Shown here: positions 25,801 to 39,267 of the stretch, one piece after another
Position numbering within the stretch: position 1 is the first letter of the stretch
Layout of the letters: every line of letters begins with the position of its first letter
DNA from: Sphagnum magellanicum
Taxonomy: Eukaryota; Streptophyta; Sphagnopsida; Sphagnales; Sphagnaceae
Direction of reading: 5' to 3'
DNA: 64,000 bases
Assembly: GCA_021904315.1 (NCBI GenBank)
Contig: CM038917.1
Location: 12,136,041-12,200,040 of the forward strand
The notes under the pieces: generated by a model
Seen by the model: the letters and a program-made list of their open reading frames with translations, nothing else
Databases searched by the model: none
Told to the model about the DNA's origin: nothing
Program-made: the position numbers and the translations under genes

Positions 25801-26281
25801 AATTCCAAATGTTTCTTGAGGATGTGTGCCTTTTTGCTTTCTTCTGACCACTGAATGTTCTGACGACAAAATTCACAAAATCCTGCAGGTCAGAGGAGGT
25901 GCATTATAGAGGTCAGAGAGATGACTGGGAACTGCAGTTCATTCATAGTGGATTGGTTAGTGTTTGAGCAGTCAAATTGTGCCACAAACCCATGATCCTT
26001 TTAGTCACTGATTGTTAATGATCTTGTACTTGCAGTATGAAATCAAAAGAGATGACGCAAAGCTGCAGGCGTTACAGGAGGAATTAGGAGAAAAAGTTTG
26101 CAAAACAGTGATGGATGCTCTACTTGAGCTTGAAGAGTACAATGCAAGCGGCCGTTACCCAGTTGCTGTGCCCTGGGACTTCAAGAAAAACCAAAAAATG
26201 GTTATGAAGGATTTGATTCTGTATCTCAAGGACTTACTTGATGGAAGGAAAGGAAAGGCAGCAAAGCGACGCAGAGGATAA
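22900..26281 (+). CDS. zf-XS / XS / coiled-coil / XH protein (IDN2-FDM-like), 9 exons
   Basis: Exons: 22,900-23,379; 23,531-23,743; 23,935-24,199; 24,370-24,563; 24,680-24,781; 24,910-25,221; 25,559-25,770; 25,889-25,955; 26,036-26,281; about 696 aa. All introns are GT-AG and the phases agree. The start at 22,900 follows a likely leader-intron acceptor; an upstream in-frame ATG (22,846) is possible. After an acidic N-terminus comes a zf-XS finger (about residues 48-90), then XS (about 124-231, with CPWMGIVVNI and GHQGTALVTF), a coiled coil (about 232-525), and XH (about 530-690, with EEYNASGRYPV). Family knowledge: XS binds dsRNA, and IDN2/FDM proteins bind siRNA-scaffold RNA complexes in RNA-directed DNA methylation, in the nucleus; SGS3 lacks XH. 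Oddity: the finger reads CPFS where CPFC is usual (C48, S51). The donor at 25,771 (GTTGAA) is weak but is the only choice that keeps frame. Confidence 0.9.
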
Positions 26282-27904
26282 AACAAAGCGACCCTTTTGA
26301 TGTCAAGCCTCCCTCAATGGGGAGTAACTGCCTATGTGAGTAACAGCTAAAATGTGTTATTTGTTTATTTGTAAAATCAAATACACGGATGATACTGCAG
26401 TGTGAAGAGAGTTCAATTATCCTGTACAGCGGAAGGAGGAGAAGATGCAGCATTTCTATGGAAAGAAAGACGAAGGGAAGAACTTTGTCTATTGGTTTTG
26501 TTGGTTTTGCAACAGACTTGTGTAAATACTCAAGGCTACAGACAATCTGGTTTTCTTATTTTCTTGACCAGAAGCTCAGAGGTAAATGCAATACTTTTAA
26601 ACCTCTTTTTTTCGCAACTTGGAAATTGAAAGAGTTCAGTGTTTATGGACTTTTTGAGTTGTTTCTTTTTGGTAGATCCTTATCAATTTTCTGCTTTATC
26701 AGATGTGAATTAGGTGCAGTAGAAGTATGCCTATAGTTGTGGCCATTTACCACCTCCCGTACTAGTGGTTGTTCTGCATAAGCTTTTGATGAAAAATGCT
26801 AACCATGAAATTGTTAAAACCCCTAAACCCAAATTCTTGACACTGAAACTGCTTTCAAAATTTCAGCCTCTGCAAGAGGTTTGACACTGATATTGCTTTC
26901 AGACTCTTAAGCCCAAGTCCACTGTAACAGAGTCTACTTTGGCATATCAATCTGGTGCAAGTGTCTAGTCTTGGAAAATATCAAGATACTTCACACTGAA
27001 GCTCCTGCTGATCAGTAGCTGCTGTGCATTGCACATGCTGCTGCCTAGGTCAGGAGTGTATAGCAACAGATTTGGGCCCGCTTTACAAAGTGTGCAAGAA
27101 GTTGTGAATCATTTCTTTGGAGAGATGATTCCTAAGCTTTTGAAACAAATCATCATTTTGGCTTTGCTAATCCTTTGAGTACTTTGAACCATGTGTTTAG
27201 ACCTTTTCAACAAAGTCTGGGTACTTCAAATCTGCAGCAAGTATTTTCTCTTCTTTTGAGCTGCTGTTTATTTCCAACTTGAACCTTCATGACACTGAAA
27301 TTAATTTTCCAAGTTCATCTTTGGAGAGCAATTGGCAAGGTCTTTTCTTGTGTCCATCAATGCACTCAATATGCATGTCCCATTTCTTGGCTCATTCTCC
27401 TCACGAGTCTGCCACAAAGAAGAATGCAAAATTGGATATAAGCACAACCTTTAAAAGGACTCAACATTGTATAACAAAATAGGTGTCAGCAATGCATTGT
27501 GACGTAGTCCTAAATAATAACTGATCTAGGTCTCAATGTGGTAGTCCAGAATTGGGCATTGAATCATTTTTTGCCATTTCGAATCTTGCTTAAAATGTGT
27601 GTAAAAAACACTTGTATAATAATAAGTAAAAAAAGGTTTTGTTAGATTTTTTTATTCATTAGTTTTATTTTGAATTTTATCCAAATGTTGTACAATGATA
27701 TATTTAAAACATTGTTATACAAATGTTTCTTGTATTTTCACCATTATCTTAGTTAGAAACATACAAAATAAATATAAGGGTTACACTTGCCCTGGCTCTT
27801 TTATACTGTTGTGAACACACCCAAAAGAGATTGTTAATGCTAAGATGATGAGACCTAAAAGCATAATTGTAAAAGTAGACAAGGCAAATAAAACCATGCA
27901 AAAC
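26282..27904. other. 3' UTR and downstream flank of the XS gene
   Basis: 26,282 to about 26,740 is probably 3' UTR. The word GACACTGAAA with a following GCTTTCA recurs at about 26,838, 26,880 and 27,290, but no regular array forms. No further gene is supported. Confidence 0.4.
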
Positions 27905-28960
27905 TAGACCTCCTAACATCAAGTGCCCAAAGAGAGGGTTCAACATTATTACAATAGGATGGAGAAACTTGTACACAAGGGAAGAATTAAATCAACCATG
28001 AAACAAAGATGTAGATTCTTGGTAAGACTTGAACATGTAATTCATAAGCTTTGTGTTGTCAAGGTTTATGCCAATATGGAGGGAGTTGGTGGCAACAACA
28101 ATTGACATAGAAAGAGTTCTTGGAAAAATTGGAGAAACCTCCATTTTGGTTGTTGAACGAAGACAAGGATGATGACATGATGGAGAGACATCTAGAAAAA
28201 AGCAATTGCATGCATTAAGTGTGACACTAATTCATTTTTTTGGCCAGGATGTTGGAAGCAAATTGGGATTCAATCCAGGTGCTCATGGCAGTCCTAACAC
28301 ATGTCAATTATGTCATGTTGAAGATCATACTATAGGAGCTTGTCCAATACACACATATATGCAACAAAAATGTGCCAAATGTGGAGGAGGACAAAGGGTT
28401 GGAAATTGTGGATTTAGTTGTCCTTTCTATAGCGGATTTGGGCATGCTGAGAACATATGTTCGAAGAAGAGGGATTCAAAAGTGCTTATATCTGTTGCAA
28501 ATTACTCAGAGATGTTAGTCAACAATGAGGAAACTACCCTTGCTAAATTGAATTGACTTTGTGGCATAAAACAAATATCTTTTATGGACTTAAAATCCCA
28601 AAGAGAAGGTTGCTAGTGCAGATAGCACTTGGAGGAGGATGTGTAGAGGAGATTGGTAATGAGGTCGGCGACGACAATCTTTTTTGGGTGTGTTTACATC
28701 AGGTTTTGCCCAACCGTACCAAGATCCAAGCTAAAGGCTTTGAAACTCACAAGACTACCTTTGGAGTGGGAACCAAAGCATTGGGATGGATTGATGATAT
28801 TCAGATAAAGATTGGAATAATTGTTTACAACATGATCTTTGTTGTTGTGGACACCAATAGTTACAACCTTGTTTGGTTTTTCGATGAAAATAAAACTAGT
28901 ATTAGATGTGGAAAAGGAAGTAATTCAGGTTTTCAATAGCCCTAGTTCTAATGCTGAGTT
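27905..28960 (+). pseudogene. Ty3/gypsy retrotransposon remnant: gag, zinc knuckles, protease
   Basis: Three frames carry successive pieces. First is a gag segment (27,920-28,130: RVQHYYNRMEKLVHKGRIK, then in another frame IERVLGKIGE). Second is a nucleocapsid-like segment at 28,206-28,556 with one intact CX2CX4HX4C knuckle (CQLCHVEDHTIGAC) and a later one whose second Cys is Tyr (CPFYSGFGHAENIC). Third is a protease-like segment at 28,600-28,940, including TTFGVGTKALGWIDDIQIKI. The usual D-S/T-G active site is not seen where expected (LGGGCVEEIG). Frameshifts and stops separate the pieces. No LTRs or reverse transcriptase follow, so the copy is truncated as well as broken. Confidence 0.8.
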
Positions 28961-29667
28961 GTTGTCATTCAATGTTGTTAACATTCAATAAAGTTATTGT
29001 TCAAAAAAGATGTCCTTGATGCTAAAGTGTAATGTCAATTTCAATGATTGCAACAACTTTGACAACAATGGAGTGTTGATGCTTAATGTTGCAAGCATCA
29101 CCTTTGCTGTGACCCCATTTTCAAAATGACCACAAGGTTGCAAAAGGGCAGATTAGTACAACACGAAACAAGTAGAAAGAAGTAACATCATTGCCCAAGT
29201 TCGTGCCATCTCATATATGGCAATAGCCATTTTGGAAAAATCCACCATCATATGGGATTAAAATATGATGGTTGTATTCTCCATGTTTGATGATCAATAA
29301 AGTCCCATAAGGCACATGAATACTTCCATCTTTGAAGACAAGAACTATAGATCCTTCAAATGCGTTTCAAATTCAAACATAACAACTTGGTGACACTTCA
29401 AACAAATGAAATAGTATAAACATCCACCCTTGTAAAAACTTCCACCTTTGTTGTAAACAATTCAACAATCACAGAGACCATGGAAAAAATAAATGATCAA
29501 AACATCATAGGTTTGGCAAGCTAACATGCATAGTTAGAAAGTTGAAAAAACTACCAAATGCAACAATGCAATGCAAATTTTTTGTATAAATAAAAAGTTC
29601 AGAGATTGTTGAACCCTTTCAATGCCCAAATGTGATCAATCAAATCATTCCTTAACTTGTAGTAGGT
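28961..29667. other. Intergenic between two transposon remnants
   Basis: It may hold further decayed retrotransposon sequence, but no reverse transcriptase or integrase motif was recognised. Confidence 0.4.
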
Positions 29668-30690
29668 TTATTGGTTTTCAACCTCTTTTGTGCCATCAAC
29701 ATATTCTACAAATGTCAAAGGCCCATTTGTTTGCATGGCATTGGGCACTTCAATAGTTGGCTCCAAGATGTCACCTTGTTTGTCTTTGATTACCATATTA
29801 TGTAGTATGATGCATGCCGTTAGCATATCTATAATCACATTATGATCCCATAGTTGATAAATATTGATCACAATTTGCCATTTCAATTGTAAGACATCAA
29901 AACAACACTCAACAAATCAACAACACTCAACACTCACTCATCTCTTGTAACTTTGATTAATGTTGGTGTTTTTTTCCTTACAATTTATGGATTGTAGATA
30001 TGAAACATGACCAATGAAAAGACATGTTGTGAACCAGAAAACAATATCAATGATGCACATTGCCATTCATGTGAAATTGAAGTTGGTGCCTATAGCCCTT
30101 GACAAATCTTGAATCAAAAGGCTCCTATGTAGAACATTCAAATCATTGTTGCCTTTTGGCAATTTGAACTACGCATGCCATATCCACAAGTGTTGATTAG
30201 TTATTGCCTTTAGGATGATTGACTTGTTTTCATTTTTATGTGTGAATGAACCTTGCCAAGAAATGAGAGAAATTTTCCCATGATAATGCATAGAATTTAA
30301 TGAAGCAAACATGCCCAACAAACCCTTTTTTGTAGTCATTCTCAATTATTTTTCCAAATTTGCACATGTTGGTCACTTGAAAAATTTGGGTTAAAAAATG
30401 CTTGAGACATTTGAATGATGCATTTTTGTCAATTATTAAATACTCATCATAGGCATCACCGACTTGACCATATGCAAACATGCACAATGCACTTGTGCAT
30501 TTTTTAATGTAATTCAAACTTACAACACCACACACATCAAACTTTTGTACAAAATAATCATCATGTGCATACATTTGGTTTATGAAATAGGAGAGCCTCC
30601 CATGTTGCCTTCTTGCTTGTGGTTGAAGAATTGGTACTTGCAACAATAATGCAACAAATGCAAGATCAATCAAAACTTCATTTCAAATGC
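29668..30690 (-). pseudogene. PIF/Harbinger transposase, decayed
   Basis: Minus-strand reading from 30,673 gives an N-terminal half (QPQARRQHGR, HDDYFVQKFDVCGVVSL, KKCTSALCMFAYG, DEYLIID, LKHFLTQIFQV) as in plant Harbinger transposases. In the segment 30,236-30,330 the usual Asp/Cys catalytic region (GSIDCMHW) is replaced by CFIKFYALSW. The middle (about 30,100-30,200) shows WIWHA- and NDLNVLH-like words in shifted frames, and the end (29,668-29,886) carries the hallmark ACIILHNMVI. Stops and frameshifts make it inactive. Terminal inverted repeats were not located. Confidence 0.8.
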
Positions 30691-33600
30691 TTATGTGATC
30701 CCATCAACTAGTTGTTGCTACCATTGTGTTGCAAAAGAACAAGCTACAACCCCAACAAGATTCCAATAAGATTATTGTTATTATAGTAGGTTAAGATGAA
30801 AAAAGCTTGATGAAATTAACAAGATTGATGCTATTGTAGCAAGTTAAGATGAAACAAACTTGAGGAAATCACATTACAAAAGAATAAATTGCAAAGATTA
30901 TTTCAAAATAATATTGTAACATGTGATGAAAGATGTTATGATAAAATAAGCTTGTAAAGAAGACCACATTGAGCTGGTAAAGATGATCAAACACAAGAAG
31001 ATGAAATATACCAACCTCCTCACCAATAGGTAGGCCATGATGATGGGGGGTGGGTGGGCTTTGCTTTGGATTCGCCTTTACAAATGACGGTACAACCCTT
31101 TGATAAGTGTTGCTAAGTTTACAATATAAGCAACTTTCCCAATTGATGATTAGAGATGTTTTTAGGTAAACAACCAAATCCTAACTACCATTATAACATT
31201 TAAATCAAGGATGCTTTAAAACATTTGCTATCACAGCTTCAGTGCTATTGCATGCTAGACCATTGATGAGGGTTGTGTTAGCCAAGTTGGTTAGACATAA
31301 GTCTTGTTCTAAGTCTCATCGAATTTTTTGGTTGTCATGGGTGAGAGAGCTAGTTGCAGCATGAAAAGTGCTAGTAAAATATGACACACATAAATTGAAA
31401 ACCTCCTGATCATGATGTTGAAAAACAATCCTTCAAGAAAGTTTGTTACAACTTGCTTGAATCTAGAATACATTGGGGGTGCTATGATATTGGTTGAAAA
31501 AAAATATGACAAAGGACCCTAATGTTGAGCTTGCAATAGTAGTGGTGTAAAAGCAAGAAAAAAAGGTTGTAGTGGATTATGTAGTGATGAAAATAATGCT
31601 CTCATAAATTTATAGCCATGTTGAAAGATGGCATAGTGGGTTGGAAATTGCAACATTCATGCAACATCACCAACATTGGATGATTGAGTAGTCCAATCTG
31701 CTTCCAAGAAAAAACTTGGTGGAATTGAAAAGTCACAGTGCGATCAAGGGAAGCTGAATAAAAGAAAATTGGATTCTTTCAATGCAAAAAAAAATCGTAC
31801 CCCAAACTAGTATTGCAAAATTCTTCACAAAAAAATTTCCAAGGCATGGTAACAAAGAATCAATCTCATCCACCATCTTCTGTCCAAGTAACCTCACAAT
31901 GTGGTTGTTCACCCTTGTTCAATTTCTTCAATTAAACTGTGGGTTGTTTGTTGCTAGGATTCCTACTTTGGCAAAAAATACTAATTATTTTTTTCATTAG
32001 TGTAGAAAGGAAAGTAGCTCAATGATAAATATATATGGAAGTAAATAATTATAAATTTGTCATTACTAAACATGCACCTCCATACCTATCAAAATGAAAC
32101 AATTGAAACAATAAAAAAGTTGAAGATCTCCTAATTAGGAAACCTTTATTCCAATAAACCATGGCTGCAAGTTTTGCAAATCCAGACTAATGTTGGCTTG
32201 TTATTGAGAAAACAACTAGTTATTATGAGCCTGATTATGAGTAAGAGCATGGCGAATGGCAACAGTAGAATGCCCATGTATAATACTTTCGGGATGAAGA
32301 TTTATAAATAAACACTGTGAAACTCCTTGGGGCCTGGAAAAGTGCACATGTTACCATTGCCCTTCTAGAGCTTCAGTAGCAAGAAATGATTATTTCTCAT
32401 TGGCCAACTAGGGTAGATTGACCAATGACTAAACATTTCACCATTCAGGGCAGGTTGGATCCAAGGGGATGGCTTTGTTGTTTATGGTGTCTAAACAAAA
32501 CTTGAACCCTTCCTCTTGTGCATTTGACACACTAACAATCATTGAAAATGGATTAGAAATGAAAAAGTTACAACCCCCAAAGTAAAGCGGGTCAAGAACT
32601 CAAAAAAACAAACCACTGAACATTACAAAGGCCGATTCCCAAACATTCAAAAAATTCCTTATATGTTGATTTGTTGCTATTAGAGTTCGAAGATGATTTG
32701 TAAAACTTTAGATGACATTCCTACAACACTTTAAATCATTTAAAATGAATAAGAAATAAGACAGTTATGAGGTGTGAAATTAGGAGGGGTCCAAATAGAA
32801 AAAAAAAGCAAAAAAAAAGAGTTTTGTAAGTTGGAAAGCTTATTTTTCTTCTTGTTATTTTTTCATAAATCCTTTTCCTTTGCAGATCAAAGATGATTTC
32901 TAGAGCTTGAGGTAGCAGTCCCATAACATTTTAAATCACTGAAAATGAAGTACATATGATGAAGATACAAATAAGTGTTTCATCATAGGCAGATGATTGG
33001 TGATGGGTCAGTCTACCCTACAATGATCAGCCCAGATGGCGAAAGAGTTAGATTGTCTCTCAATTTGTACAGTTCATCTTTTCAAGTTCATGGGTGAGGG
33101 AGATCATCAGTGTTTTGTTTTTTAGGAATTTCTGTGTGTAGCTAAAGCAGCCATCAATCCCCTGGAAGAATGAGCCAAATATGCTTATTCTCTGTTGTTC
33201 CAGGGTTGCTCCAAAGCAAGGTCTGTTAACACCTGAAGCCTAAACACCCATTTTCCGGCTTCTTTGAAATTTGGTTTGCATCATCAAAGGGAAAGATTTC
33301 AGATCCTTTGAAAATGATGATTACCAATCTTGTCTTTTCATACAATCAATTCAGTGATGACACCAAAATAATCATCAAAGATCCTTGATGGTAAATTTGC
33401 AAGCTTCCATTAGGCAAAATGCCACCCAACATTTCATTTTTCAAAATGCTCATTGTCATTTTTATTTTCTTTTTGTTCTTGCAATACTCATCAGGTATCA
33501 TAGGAATTTTTTAAAAAATAAGAAGTTACATCATTTTTTTACACAAAGTAATGCTCTTGGAGTTATAGAAGTAAGTGGCCCTTGGGTGGCCCTTGGTTCT

Positions 33601-33896
33601 ACCTCAAGTGGGTGCTTACTTCCAAAACTCTTGACTCCTTGGGCATTAACCCCCACACTTAGAGACCCCGATTTATCTAGGGACGAGATATCTATAATGT
33701 TTAAAAGCAACCAATTTTTTTTTTTAAATGCGGTTTTTTTTTACCAGTGTTGGGTGGTTTTCATTGAGTGACCTGATTCTCAGTTTGGTTCTTAGTTTGG
33801 TTCTCACATTGAGAATCAAGTGTTCTCATTTTGAGTGAAAACTGAGCTGAAAATCAGTTTTAATGTTCCCACCCATGTGAGAATTGATTAGGAGAA
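30691..33896. other. Intergenic DNA, possible MITE near 32.25 kb
   Basis: No gene is supported. At 32,248-32,372 the ends AGAGCATGGCGAATGGCAAC and (reverse complement of the right end) GCTCTAGAAGGGCAATGGTAAC are loosely inverted, and its TAATACTTTCGGGATGAA block resembles 2955-2975; this could be a small MITE. Open frames at 31,309-31,512 and 33,385-33,771 are not recognised. Confidence 0.35.
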
Positions 33897-34094
33897 TCAA
33901 AATTGATTTTTATTTATTTTTTAAAGAGAGAACCGAATGGGTTTTCATGTAATCAAAATTGATTTTTATTTTTTATTTTTTTAAAGAGAGAACCAAATGG
34001 GTTTTCACATGAAAACTCGAACCAAAATCAGATTTTTTTAATATAAAAAAAAAGAGAGAGAATCAAATGAGTTTTCACATGAAAACTCGAATCC
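33897..34094. repeat. Three-copy tandem repeat, ~56-70 bp unit
   Basis: Units begin at about 33,897, 33,953 and 34,023. Each has CAAAATTGATTTTTA or CAAAATCAGATTTTT, an A/T spacer, AAAGAGAGAACCAAATG or a close variant, then GGGTTTTCAC or GAGTTTTCAC and, in the last two, ATGAAAACTCGAA. Confidence 0.85.
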
Positions 34095-35542
34095 GATTCT
34101 CAGAGTCTTAAAACAAATTTGATTCATTGGTTCCTCTTGTTCTTCTTCTCACTTGGGGCTGTTACTCTTCTCCTCTTGCTATTACCAAGTCAGTTTTATC
34201 ATAAAAGATTATCTAATAGATAGGCCGATTCTCATAAGGCCATTTCTAAAGCAAAACTTAGCCTAGTGATCTTTTTATGAAACTGTGATATGAATTTTTA
34301 TATCACAAGACTCCAACTCTTTAAGCCTCTCTTGTTTCAAACATAGAGAGATGATGTACCATTGTCAAACTTTTTTGAGTCATCTTTCTTCTTCTTTTTT
34401 TGTTTGGTGTGTGTTTTTGACACATTTACTTGATTCTTTATAACAACTAATTGCACTATTTACTTTCAATTCAGTCACACCTTTCTTTGTATTTGTTCTT
34501 TGGATCACTGTAATAGTGGATGAACCCAGCAAGGTCCCTAGCTAGCCATACTGGTTATCTCAGTTGCTGTTTTTACTAACACAACATCAACTAACAACTT
34601 AACTATGTGCTTAGCGATGTACATGCATCTACTTTATCTAGTAGCCAAGTGGCCACCAATTATTGGTTCCCATCTACCTTCGGGACCTATAACTTACACC
34701 ACCAAAGTGGAAAAGGTGATGCAGAACGTATGTAGGGTGGGTGTGAAAATGAGCTTCAACCTGCAATGCCAAATGTACACAGATCCACTGGGTCATGAGG
34801 ACTCTCAATTCTCCAGGAAGTCGTTGGGTATCAACTTCAACCTGCAATAACATCTTCCAGCTAGAACATAAGTTTGGGTATCATCTTCTACCTGTAATTA
34901 CATTCTTCCAACTAGAACAACATATAAGTTACAAAGCACATTCATGAAAACAACTTTCATGATGGATGAGCTTAATGGAAAAGTTTGGGCACGCCAGGAA
35001 GTAGCTAGAGCAAGGTCTAGTGTCTAGTCCTCACAAGCAGAGCCTACAACAGGTGCATGATTGAGTCCAAGAGCTCATACTAAAAACTTGCAAATGCACA
35101 CTGATTGTCAAAGGATCCTGGTGGTTGGTTGTTTGGCTGGTTCTTTCCAGCTTCACAATTTCCAACTTGAAGCTGTCCATGTATTTTGCAAACAACCCAT
35201 TGATCTGTGGGCCATGAAAGTTTTCTCAAACCTATAAGTAAGGAAGGAAAAAGAAAAAAGCAAGAGAAATTTGTCTTGCCATATGTACAAAAGAGAGCAC
35301 AGACTAATAGAGCCTGGTCTTGGATCTAAAGCTTCAAGCATGTCAGCAAGCATCACAAACCCACAAAGTCAAAAGCAGCAGTGGCAGCTAAATACACAAA
35401 TTTCTGCACTAATTCAAGTACTGCAGAGTCCCACTTCTCAAAGTTTGAAAAGCAGCTAAATTGGAATATGTAGGAGCATCAAAAACATGAGCTTGAGTGT
35501 GTGGACTTCCAGTGAATGATTGATCGATTGATGCTCCCCTTT
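34095..35542. other. Intergenic and 3' flank of the LPA1-like gene
   Basis: No separate gene seen. The part nearest 35,542 is the likely 3' UTR of the minus-strand gene that ends at 35,543. Confidence 0.4.
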
Positions 35543-38500
35543 CTATTCGATTGACTTAGTTATTGTTCGTGAAGGTAACCTTGAGCCCTTATGTGAGAAG
35601 GATTTTCGGAGCTGAGGTTGGACTCGGCCTGTAGCCACTTGGTCAAATGAGAGCAGGTGTGACATGTTGGTGTTTTTCACCTTGCCTGGCTCCCCTGCAA
35701 AAATTGGCAATGGAGATTCATCATCTTCCCAATAAGCATCATCTCGTTCATGTGTCTCAATATAATCCATGTCACCATCAGATCGCACACTTTCATCATC
35801 CACCGAGCCCTCCATCTGATTCCACCACACATAAGACGTTGTCAGCCACAACTAGATACTATAAGGGAGATTTTCTCTTCCCAAAAAACCCAAGACCCAC
35901 ACTCTGATAAAAACTCATTTTCATTTCATGCCAACTGCATGGAATGAAAATCCTGTTTTAGTCCTGTTTCCAAGTGCAGACAAAGGGAATAAGCCAGACA
36001 TTCTCAGGTACACAACACCAAGACAGAGAAAGAAAGGAACATTTGAGCAAAAGCTATGGTCTAACTTGACACCAGCTTCATCAGAGTTATAGAGATCCAC
36101 AAGAGAGAAGAGCCATACATCATCTTCCTCAACTTGTTCCAGCTCTGATCCACTAGACTCTCCTCCATTCTCAGCCTCATCTTCTTCGTCTTCAATCTCT
36201 TCCTCACTACCTGAAACCTGTACTTCATCAACCAGCTGCATGGAAGACAAAAATCAATGATTATTACATTCAATTATAACCCCACCATGTCCACTAGCAG
36301 GGGCTTCATCAGCACAACAAAACTACCATCACGACAAGCAAACAAACAAAACCAATTTACTTGAAAACTACACTTCAACACCAGATGATGAGAGCATGCA
36401 GATATAGCTGCTGAAAATCTCCAAACTTGTATATCAAAAAATAGAGTTTCAATTCTCTTCGACAATGGTTTTATGTCAAGGTAGAAATCAACTGACCTGT
36501 TTTTCAGGTCCAATGCCAAGAGATGAAGCTGATGATGCATGACGAAGGAGATCCATATTTCCACTTCCACCCACAGAACTAGAACCATTCTCACTAGAGT
36601 CACCTTTATCACTGGGCACCCATCCACCCAAACCAAGGCTTCCAAACTGCAAGTGTATAGGTTCTGACTTTGCAACTGACAAAGGCCCATAAAGTGGAGT
36701 GCCCAACTCTTTGTCTGTGAATCCATTGGCTGCTGCAGGCCTTTTCTCAACTTGAACTGTCAAAAGTGGCCATGCCTTGGCCACAGTTCCGTCAGTGTTC
36801 ATGAGAGCCATCATGTTGCGAGATGAGCCTTTGCGTTGTATCAACTGGAACATACCCTTGGATCCTAAAGCTGATGACGTATACTGTTTCATATACTCTT
36901 GGTGTACAACCTTCACTGTGTTAGTTGCCTGGTCAAGAAGTGCTTCTCCATCTGCACATCGGCGAAGACAGCTGAAGACGGTGGCATGAATTGCTGCCAC
37001 ACTCTTATCCACATTGGTGTTGTTGACCTTGGGCACCAGATGCTTGTCTGCACGCTTGCATAAATAGTCCTGGATCGTCCTGATATTCCGTATGTACTTC
37101 ACATACTTGTTCTTTGCCGGGTCCAGTGTCATGTATTTTGCACGCACTGCAAATCTCTCCAAGTGTTTGTCCTCATTTGCAATATACAACATGAATGGTA
37201 TGATCGAAGGATGCTTCTTCATCAGCCCCATCTGCAGCACCCACACCCTGAGGTTAGTCTAGAGAGAGAGGCCTCAAATTTGAGCATGCTGCAACTGCAA
37301 CATTCTTCCCTATATTGAGATACATGTCACAAAAAGAATTTCAATTCCACTACTGTAGCAGCAGCAGCAGCAGTCTGCAGTAGAGTTACCACTACTCACC
37401 ACAAAGTTCAGACTCAGATGCACACCCTCCACTACAACTGACTCCTTTTTGGCCTCCCAAGCTGTGATCAAGCGGTCAAGGCTATCCATCACCATTTCAC
37501 TTTGGGCCTTAAAGCCTTGAATTGCCATTGTCTTTGCACCCACCAAAGAATCTGCTGATTCGGTTCTGCTGCCAATGCCCTCAGATTTGAGGCTGTTGCT
37601 GACATCTTCTGCAGCAATGTTCTTGCCCGTGATATTGAGTCTATGCCCATTGTTTCCATTACTGTGAATGAGCTCTGAAGAAGCTGCTGCTGCATCCATA
37701 AGACTGTTCCCATTTATGGATGTATTGGGTGTTAGTGAGCCAGAAGACCCAGTTGATGAAGAGCGGATAGGAAGGCTGGCTGAGTTTGCCTCTTTCTTCT
37801 TTGACTTGGCCTGGGCTACAGCTTCTGGATCCAAAAACTCCCCTGCATGATATGTGGAAGCCCAAAGCAGTGGATTCTCCTTCTCACTTACAAACCCCCG
37901 CATCATGTGCCGGACGGAGTCAGTGGAGACAACTGTAGTAACTCCAAGCCTGTGACCCTGTGACGATTTTGCACTACTCTCAGTTCAGTACATGTACATA
38001 GAGAAAGATGCATCATTGCAGCCAATAACTTGTTGAGACAGCAGTAGAAAGCATGGTGAGAAAGTTTGCACTCCCATGGCCACAACTTTTTGCACTCTCC
38101 AAGATAAGAGGTGCTTGGAACAAGGCAGAAGAGAAAAGGGTGGCACATATAAGAGGGCTATGGGAAAAGGAAGGAACTTTACCAACAATGAGGCAAGTGT
38201 GGATTTGCCACAACCACTGGTACCACAGAGCAAAACTGTCACAGACTCCTTTCTCTCACGTATTCTGCAAAATCCCACACTCTTATATAAGCACCACACA
38301 GATCAGTTTACATCCAGGAAGAAAAGGCTCGGCAAGTCCTCCAAGTTCTTAGCAATGATGTGATCAAGATTGAAACTCAAAAACACATGAGAGCTAGATC
38401 ATCAAGTAGATGACTTTTCATGTATAACTGAGCTTGCACAACAGGTCCAAAGCAACAATTCATCCATGTGCAAAACAGACAAAATCATTGGAGAGAAAAC

Positions 38501-39267
38501 CAAGTGACATGAAGATCATGACCAAACAATAGAGTCAAAGTGTAACATACCGACAGGCGACCATCAGGTCAGTCCGTTGCTTTGGACCCAAATACTGGTA
38601 TTGTGCCAATGCATGACAGACAACATCCAGAAACTTCTCCCTGCTTATGGTTGCAGTCAACCGCTTCTTACGTGGCTTTGGATGGACTTCGAATCCATTG
38701 GTGTCATACAGCTTCTCCCTCGACTTTGGTATTTCTGCAAGCGGCACCGGACCAGTTGATGATGATACATCAAATTGATGATGTTTTCCCTTCTTGGGTG
38801 GTAACTCCATGTGTACTGCTTCAAAGACATTGTCACTTATCTGCCACAAACAAAATAAAGAGCAGAAAACCCATTCTTGCAAAATGTCAAGACATTGCAG
38901 TTGTTGCTGCAAAACCCTGTTTGATGATCCTTGCAGATCAAATTGTTGGCAGAAGTTATGTAGGAGGCACACAGTTGAGGATAGTAAAGAGGATATTGAG
39001 ATCCATAAATTTCTCTGCAGCAGCAGCAAAAGAAGATGCCATAGCAAAAAAAGCAGCAAGCTCAGTTCGGAAAATAACAAAGTTGGCAACAAAGCTGCTC
39101 ACCTTGAATGCATGCCGAGGTTTGCAGCCCATGAGTTGTAGGGTGCTTTGGAGCATGGGTCGGGTGTACCGATGGGTTTGCATTTTGTTGTCACCATTCT
39201 GTCCCAGTTCTTCTTCCCATTCTTCATCTTCCACCAAAATATACAACAGTTTTTTTTCTTCCCCCAT
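35543..39267 (-). CDS. LPA1-like, 2-phosphoglycerate-kinase-related P-loop protein, 7 exons
   Basis: Coding exons in order on the minus strand: 39,267-39,103; 38,840-38,551; 38,264-38,183; 37,957-37,400; 37,231-36,497; 36,235-36,071; 35,815-35,543; about 755 aa, close to the plant family's usual length. All junctions are GT-AG and phases agree. The start [12 protein letters not shown] fits the family N-terminus, although the frame stays open upstream to 39,360. Visible features: [20 protein letters not shown] (residues about 33-52); Walker [10 protein letters not shown] (166-174); [12 protein letters not shown] (about 190-201) and [13 protein letters not shown]; a Ser/Asn-rich insert; GVHLSLNFV; then [20 protein letters not shown] and [16 protein letters not shown]; and an acidic C-terminal tail ([12 protein letters not shown]). 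Family knowledge: rice LPA1, related to archaeal 2-phosphoglycerate kinase, affects seed phytate; the plant substrate is not settled. No break is seen. Confidence 0.9.

Noticed and set aside
31277-31325. tRNA-like TAGCCAAGTTGGTTAGAC word
   Set aside because: It resembles an A box, but the B-box candidate is too close and no cloverleaf could be drawn.
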